DNA of 64,000 nt from Liolophura sinensis (Eukaryota; Mollusca; Polyplacophora; Chitonida; Chitonidae): assembly GCF_032854445.1 (NCBI RefSeq), contig NC_088305.1:30158628-30222627 (forward strand), in the 5' to 3' direction. The notes under the pieces are model-generated. The model ran no database searches, was not told the origin of the DNA, and saw only the letters and a list, made by a program, of their open reading frames with translations. Below, piece by piece: positions 57,561-64,000 of this stretch. A program made the translations under genes and the position numbers. The first letter of the stretch is position 1. Every line of letters begins with the position of its first letter.

Positions 57561-59945
57561 AGTGGTTTTATTGAATCCAATTTTAAAAATATATTCTGGC
57601 GCGTGTGAAGGTTTGCCAATAACCCACAGATGGTCACGGTTCTCCCCCGGGCTCTCCATGGTTCCCTTCCACAACCATAATGTTGTGAGCCACCGGCGTG
57701 AAGCACAAATCAAATAAATTAATAAGCATATATCTGACTGATTATATGTTTAGATTCAATGTCCGAATGACGATCTTATGTCATATCGGAGTGAGAAATA
57801 TTTCATTGGTGTTTTAAGGCGTGCTGAAGAATTTGGATTGGTACAAAGTAAAATTTACAGTGGAGCCACCACTGAGCCAATGGAATCATGGAAACAGAGC
57901 AATGTGGCAGCAGAGAGCATGCAGTTTTACTTTGTTCCATTAAGGGCGACTTTTTGTGTCACTCTCATATGCGGCAAATGTACGCATATGTATAACATTA
58001 ACAGAGTATCATTCGATAAACTTGCCCATTAAGCAAAATTGGGTAGACGAGAAATTTAAACAGTTATTGGGAAGAGATTGGTTGCTAGTGAACGTTCTCG
58101 TGGTTTTTCTTAACGGTGTGTTTCCGTCAGATCTGTGTGGGGATGAGAAAAGCGTATTTGTAGAAGTCTATATCTTTTAGAAAAAAGAGTTGTGTCTTGT
58201 GTATTTCTAGCCATGGAGGCGAGATAAAATGGTGATCAATCGCGCCAGGGTCGTTTCGTGTAGAGGACGGATCTTGCGAGATTAGATTTGACTAGATCTG
58301 GCGGAAAAGTGACTTGACATCCTGGCGGTTCTTCCCGTCATTTCCGGGTTAGGGTTCCCGTCCGGCAGGTTTTGTGTTGTATAACACAAACTGGACAGCT
58401 CATTGCCGGATGTGGTGTTCGCAGTGCCGTCAGTTATCTACGTTACCATGACAACTGAGGAAAGGATTATAAAGCTCGCCACAGGTATCAGTTTACTGGG
58501 GTTGCAAATGGCGCCAGCGGAAGCTTTAGAAATAATGATTGTTTCAGGCAATCCATTAACTCTTCTCTGCTGTTATTGGATTCACAATGACCTCTTAAGC
58601 CCTTCCAGAAATAACAGTGATATATCCACTGGTACCCAAAAGTCTGACCAGAGAAAAAGGATACAGAGAGCTTTGGGAAAACAGCGAGGAGGGGATTAGC
58701 CATCAGTACTGTCATTTTTATTTTATAAGGTCGTGAGGATTATGTTCTTATAAATGTTCGTCCCAGTTTCTGATAGCTCCTTTTTTCTTTACGATTGAGT
58801 GCAACATGAAGGAGAAACAGAATTTTACTTTCAAAATGTAATAAGCTCAAGGTTGTTATGCGTTGCAGACATGGTAACTTAAGTTCTCTGGCGAACGAGG
58901 CCATGAGTTCAAATCTACCTTTTGGTAATTCGTTCTTCCTATTAAAAGGTATAGCCGGCAGGGGGCATAAATTTCCCCAGGTCTGTACAAGGTCTCCACT
59001 CATCAACAACTGGCATTTGATATATAAATAAAGTTATTTTAGGCATGGAAAAACGTCTACATCAAGTATGTAGACGAAATATATATGCAAAGAAATAGTT
59101 GTGTGCAAAAGTACTGGTTATGTCACTAACGAATCAGTGAGTTTTGGTATCGGAATTGAACGTGTAATTTGTAGATTCCTTCTCTAGACAGTATGTGTTT
59201 GAAAAGCTGCCATATCAAGTAACAATTATTTTATATGCATCTCTCCATCATTGTGGTGTTTAAGGATGGCAAATCACGGAAGAAAAAACAAACATTAAGA
59301 CAGCTAAGAAATACACCAAACTACACAACGTCATGGGAAAATGCAGAGGAGCAAAATATGGCTCAATTTATCAGTGGGAAATGATAGCTAAAAGTTAGAT
59401 CCTCTAACCGTATGAAAGTAATTTGCAAAACAAATGGTTGGAATCAAAACGGTTAATCGGCTCAAACGAAGCCCAATTTATGAATATGTATCTCAAACTT
59501 CCACGTGAAAATTGCATACAGTGGAATAACTAATTCTTTGGAGATAGGAAGTCCAGCGGTAGGCCTTTGTGTCACGTGGACAATCAGTCAAGACTGGATT
59601 ATCGATTCTGCGTAGTTCAATTTTCCTCCAAGCGTGATATTCTCGCGATAAGACAATCCTCTTCAAGACCAGGATTTAGCGAATATTTCAAATTGAATTT
59701 ACAGATTTGTCAGAAAGTTTACGGCGGCGTTATGAGAGAATTTTTTGGAAGATATAAATGACCTGTGTTGATATTTAACCTGCATTACCTGCGCGTTAGT
59801 TTTGACAAGGTAATTAGTTTACGATGATAATGCAGTAAAATTACTGAGTGTAAATGCTCAGTGCATGCGAACCAAGGGCCGAGAGAGACGTAAAGCGAAG
59901 GCTTTATGTCTTTACGGTGACTGCTCTTGCCGGCCAAGTGGACAT
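57561..59945. repeat. Segmental duplication E, copy 1
   Basis: Collinear with 61392-64000 (and its first part with 60150-61375). Landmarks: GTGGTTTTATTGAATCCAAT, TCATTCGATAAACTTGCCCA, CCGGGTTAGGGTTCCCGTCC, GTTACCATGACAACTGAGGA, GGTATCAGTTTACTGGG, TTTCAGGCAATCCATTAA, ACAATCAGTCAAGACTGG, TATGAGAGAATTTTTTGGAA and GGTGACTGCTCTTGCCGGCC. Frames such as 58403-58699 (MTTEERIIKLATGI...) recur in the copies but are broken by indels, so I see no maintained protein. A SINE1 at 57600-57725 splits this copy only. Confidence 0.82.
57600..57725 (+). mobile_element. SINE1, 5'-truncated, diverged
   Basis: CCACAGATGGTCACGGTTCT, CCCCGGGCTCTCCATGGTTC, CCATAATGTTGTGAGCCACC, GGCGTGAAGCACAAATCAAA and an AAATTAATA tail. 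The corresponding place in copy 3 of duplication E (about 61440) lacks it. A further shard of the 3' domain (ATTGGTGTTTTAAGGCGTGC) lies at 57805. Confidence 0.75.
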
Positions 59946-60149
59946 ACGAAGTCATCTTATATCATAGGAATAACGACTTGGTTATAGGATAGATTGCGTA
60001 CTGACAAGAAGAAGCTAACAAAAAGCTACTTGTAGCCAGTCGATGTACAATACAGCAGTTATACGACGGGAATCATGTTTGTAAATATGAGTGGAGCATG
60101 AAATCAACCGCAGTTTAGCTAATTGCATCATTCCTGTCAAATTAACTAA

Positions 60150-61375
60150 TTAAACACATTTGCAGTAAACACGTTCTTTAAATGTCATTGGCACTTTACA
60201 ACAGAAGAGTGTAATTACACTGCACGGCACTTTCAGACATCATTCGATAAAACGTATCCATTAAGTAAAATTAGTTTTTTGAAGAGAAATTTCAAAATAA
60301 TTTTTTTTGAAGAGTCTGCCGCGAAACCTGTCAACCTTTTTTGCTCTTGGGTTTTATTTTCTTCTCCTTGGCATTCTGTTTCCATGTATGGAAACATGTA
60401 TGGGTGACATGTATGGGTGAAAGAAGACTGTGCATCGAGTAAACGACATTTTAAGATTATTATATTAACATGAATCATATATTTGCAAAGCGCGACCTCT
60501 ATGCACGAATATCAACGTAGTAAATTTTTTTATTTATTTATTTATTTGATTGGTGTTTTACGCCGTACTCAAGAATATTTCACTTATACGACGGCGGCCA
60601 GCATTATGGCGTGTGGAAGCCGGGCAGAGCCCGGGAGAAACCCACGACCATCTGCAGGTTGCTGACAGGCCTTCCCACGTACGGCCGGAGAGGAAGCCAG
60701 CATGAGCTGGACTTGAACTCACAGCGACCGCATTGGTGAGAGATTCTTGTATCATTGCGCTGCGCTAGCGCGCTAACCAACTGAGCCACGGAGGCCCCGT
60801 CAAACGTGGTAAATAGACAAACTAATGTTCAAACAAATTCATACTTTGCATCACACCAAAAATAGCGAAATACTTGTCAGTAGGGTGGTTTAATTATAAA
60901 GCAATGGTCGAAAAAAAATGGTGGTCTTTCGAACTGAATAACACAAACTGGACAACTCATTGCCGGATGTTATTTCTCTGTTACCATGCCAACTGAGGAA
61001 ATATCAGGTATCAGTTTACTGGGATTACAAATGGCGCCAGCGGAAGCTTTAGTAATACTGACAAAAAATAACCCTTGTTTCAGGCAATCCATTAATTCTG
61101 CTTCTCAGCTGTTATTAGGCTGACGATCCCGCCTAAAGCCCTTCCAGAAATACTACTCCCTTGTCATCTGATACCTAAAAGTCTGAAGGGAGAAACTAGA
61201 CACTGGGAATTTGGGAAAGACGACAAGAAAGGGATTAGCCACCAATAAAGTTATTTTTATCTTTCAAAGTATTCAGGATTATAAACGATCGTCCCACTTT
61301 CTTCTTTACTATTCAAACCTAGGAACATAATTTTGCTTCCAGAATGAAATAAACTCAAAGTTGTTATGGCAAGTT
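60150..61375. repeat. Segmental duplication E, copy 2 (partial)
   Basis: 60150-60300 resembles 57955-58065 (ATCATTCGATAAAACGTATC, CATTAAGTAAAATTAG). 60895-61375 resembles 58215-58870 and 61850-62470 (GAATAACACAAACTGGACAA, TCATTGCCGGATG, AGGTATCAGTTTACTGGG, AAATGGCGCCAGCGGAAGCT, TTTCAGGCAATCCATTAATT). The middle is deleted and replaced by a SINE1. It abuts copy 3 head to tail. Confidence 0.75.
60526..60799 (-). mobile_element. SINE1, full length, with imperfect TSD
   Basis: The longest complete copy: tail TTTATTTATTTATTTGATTG, ACGCCGTACTCAAGAATATT, the full core, stem, B-box part and head (GCGCTAGCGCGCTAACCAAC, TGAGCCACGGAGGCCCC). Flanked by TCAACGTAGTAAAT (60512-60525) and TCAAACGTGGTAAAT (60800-60814), a slightly diverged target duplication. 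Confidence 0.93.
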
Positions 61376-61391
61376 TTACAAATGTCCCCCG

Positions 61392-64000
61392 TGTGGTTTT
61401 ATTAAATCCAATTTTAAAAGTATATTCTACCGCATGTGAAGGTTGTAAAGGTAAATTAAAATTTACAATGGGGCATGAATGAAGCCACCATTTAACTAAT
61501 GCCATCATGGAAGCAGCAGGGAGAATGGAGTGTTATTTTGTTCTATTTAGGACGACTCAGTTTATCACTCTTATATCCGCCCAGTGCACGCCATTGCCAT
61601 TTTACCACAGAGGTGTTTCACTGCATTCACACGAACATCATTCCATAAAACTTCCATCAAAGCTCTCGTGCTTTTCAATTACTTTTCTTGACAGTGTGTT
61701 TACCATCCGATCTGTGTGGGGGTGGAAAAGTTGTGCTGAACGTCATTTTCTCAGGATAATTTAGCGTACTTGTAGAAGACTATATTTTACAGAAAAAAAG
61801 AGTTATGTCTTATGTAATTCTTTTCACAATGGGGGTATCACTAAGCTATAGTCGAAATAAAATGGTGGGCAATCGCACCTAGGTCCTTTTGTACAAAGGA
61901 CGGATCTTGCAAGACCAGATCTGGCGCATTTGGAATCTAAGGTGACATGACATCCTGGCAACTGTTTCCCTTATATCCGGGTTAGGGTTCCGGTCCAGCA
62001 GTCACTGACGGTTCGGAAAGGGTCGTAACGGATTGAATAACACCAACTCATTGCTCATTGCCGCATGTGGTGTTCGAACTGTCGTCAGTTTTCTGTGTTA
62101 CCATGACAACTGAAGAAAGGATTATACGCAGGTATCAGTTTACTGGGACTGCAAATGGCGACAGCGAAAGCTTTGGAAATAATTACGAAAGAATGACCCG
62201 TGTTTCAGGAAACCCTTTCTCTGCTGTTATTGGATTTACAATTACCTGTTTAGCCCTCCTAGAAATAACGCCTCAGGTACCAAAGATCTTCTGGTACCTG
62301 AAAGACAGACCGAAGAAACTGGACGAGAAAGGGTTTAGCCATTAGAAGAGTCTTACGAAATCTTCAGGATTATGTTCTGATAAATGTGCGTCCCGGTTTC
62401 TCCTTTTTACTTTACGATTAAATGCACCATGACAAAGGTCCAAAATGTAATCAGCTGAAGGTTGTTAAGCATTGTAAACATGGTACCTTCATTGTAAACA
62501 TGGCAAGTTCTCTGGCGAAGGAGGTCTTGTGTGCAAACGGAGCTTCCGCTACTACGTTTTTTGTCTCTCCTGTCCAGTAAGGAATCTCTTAGTTCTGGTA
62601 TCGGATATACGCGTCAACATTAGTTGTGAGCATATGGCTGATGCATTAATGGATGAGACGCAGCACAGTTGTCAAATAGAGAAATAAATCGAACAAACTG
62701 TTGAAAACTGACAAATCAGTAAGCTCTATTATTGGATATCATCAGCATGAAAGGTACATGTAAAAGACTTAAAAGTAAAGAAAAAAGGGTAATCAATTAA
62801 TAAAAGGAGCTAGGCTGGTATGCGTGCGTAACTCTAACCAAGAACTCGACGTTAAATCCCAGCCTGGAAGATAGAATTTGTAGATTCCTCTTGTCTTATT
62901 AATTGTAAGTCCCTTGTGCCAATATTTCTACTGCACTCCTGGTTCCGTTTGTTTTGTTTTACGTAGAAAACAATTTGTCTTTTATCCCTACATTGATGAG
63001 CAAATCTGTGTCACACATGAGAAAGTTCGCCACTAGTTTACAACAGGTTATATGGTGGGTTGCTCTGGAATGCGTTTCCTTCCACCCATAAAAGTGACCA
63101 CCATCATATGTGATTAAACAGATGGCTTTAAGAAATGGTGTTTAACAACGAAACACTTGTTGAGTATGTGGTTGAACAGATGGCTTTAAGAGTTGGTGTT
63201 TAACAACGAAACACTTGTTGAGTATGTAGTTGAACAGCAGCCATACCGAGCACCTATAAATAAAACTCTCTATCACTGCTGTGAAAATGGCGAATTAAGG
63301 AAAAGGCAAACATTAAGACAAGCAAGCAGTACATCAAACTGCACAACGTCAATGTTGCATGTAATAGTGCACAAAAGCTAAACATGGCACAAAGTATCAG
63401 TGGAACTTGGCATTCTTCGATTCTGGCCTGAGAAAAATTACCACGAAAAGTTACTTGACCTTAAGGCTAGATCTTCTGGCTTTATGAATGTAATTTGCAA
63501 AACGATGGTCGGATTTAAAGCGGTTAATCAGTTCAAAGGAAGTCCAAGTGATGAAGATGTGTCTCCAACTTCCACGTAATAGTTGCACATAGTCGAAAAA
63601 TTAGTTCTGGGGCGATAAAACTAGCCTCCGAGTCACGTTGACAATCAGTCAAAACCCCCTTATGAATTCTCTATGGTTTAATTGAGTTCTCGCGATAAGA
63701 AAATCCTTTTTAACATCACAGGCATTTGTTGCCCAGTTTAACTAGAATTTCAGTTTGGATTTAGAGCTTTGTCAGAAATTTTACGGCGAGTCTTATGAGA
63801 GAATTTTTTGGAAAGGTAAATGACCTGTGTTTATAATCAACAAGCATTGGCCCTGCGTTTCATTTGACGTGGTAAATAGTTTATGATGATAACAAAGTAT
63901 AATTACCCAGTGTTGATGTTCAATGCATGTGACCAATGGCCAAGAGAGAGCCGTAGCGGCAAGATTTTGTGTCTTTACGGTAACTGCTCTTGCCGCCCAA
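61392..64000. repeat. Segmental duplication E, copy 3 (cut by window end)
   Basis: Begins TGTGGTTTTATTAAATCCAA and follows copy 1 to the window end (TTTACGGTAACTGCTCTTGC). Collinearity drops at about 62580-63270 and is strong again from 63280. The corresponding SINE1 of copy 1 is absent. The 95-codon frame at 62058-62345 aligns with that at 58403-58699 only after frameshifts. Confidence 0.82.
63115..63232 (+). repeat. Tandem duplication, 57 bp unit, 2 copies
   Basis: Two nearly identical 57 bp units, each with ACAGATGGCTTTAAGA, TGGTGTTTAACAACGAAACA and CTTGTTGAGTATGT. The repeat lies in a part of duplication E copy 3 with no counterpart in copy 1. Confidence 0.9.

Noticed and set aside
1-64000. 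CRISPR arrays, operons or prokaryotic defence loci
   Set aside because: The regular arrays are head-to-tail tandem repeats without unique spacers, and the gene structure with spliced exons and SINEs is that of an animal genome.

Overview
This is a eukaryotic, AT-rich and largely non-coding window. Its dispersed repeats are short tRNA-derived retroposons (SINEs) whose 3' domain reads (reverse strand) GAGTACGGCGTAAAACACC and ends in an (AAATA)n tail. I associate such repeats with marine lophotrochozoans, most likely a mollusc. There is no operon-like layout, ribosome-binding site or CRISPR array, and almost all open frames are short and lie in repeats.

The one gene I can build with confidence is on the + strand. 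It has three in-phase exons: 10607-10822, 42115-42183 and 47336-47704. Together they encode about 217 residues: an N-terminal membrane segment, a charged helical linker and a textbook C3HC4 RING finger, so a membrane-anchored E3 ubiquitin ligase is the natural guess. Intron 1 is 31.3 kb and intron 2 is 5.15 kb. Weaker exon candidates lie at 27766-27954 (+) and 46303-46486 (-).

Layout. 1-10.6 kb: a reverse-transcriptase remnant at the left edge, a diverged 1 kb direct duplication (1.4-2.8 and 4.1-5.1 kb), a second SINE family dated by the unoccupied duplicate, a hairpin MITE, and SINE1 copies. 10.6-42.1 kb (intron 1): six minisatellites with units of 55, 74, 42, 53, 22 and about 35 bp, the largest a 1.86 kb array with higher-order structure, plus SINE1 copies and an old dispersed repeat (called R3 here). 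42.1-47.3 kb (intron 2): a young SINE1 with a perfect target-site duplication beside exon 2 and a cluster of GTAAGT hexamers. 47.7-57.5 kb: putative 3'UTR, small minisatellites, another inverted-repeat MITE, a perfect 62 bp repeat pair, and SINEs. 57.5-64 kb: a three-copy tandem segmental duplication running off the right edge.

The main biological content is repeat dynamics. SINE1 members show perfect 11-12 bp target-site duplications and truncation on the tRNA-head side, as expected of target-primed reverse transcription. SINE1 and SINE2 have different tRNA-like heads but share a 3' domain. I found no novel defence or enzymatic system.
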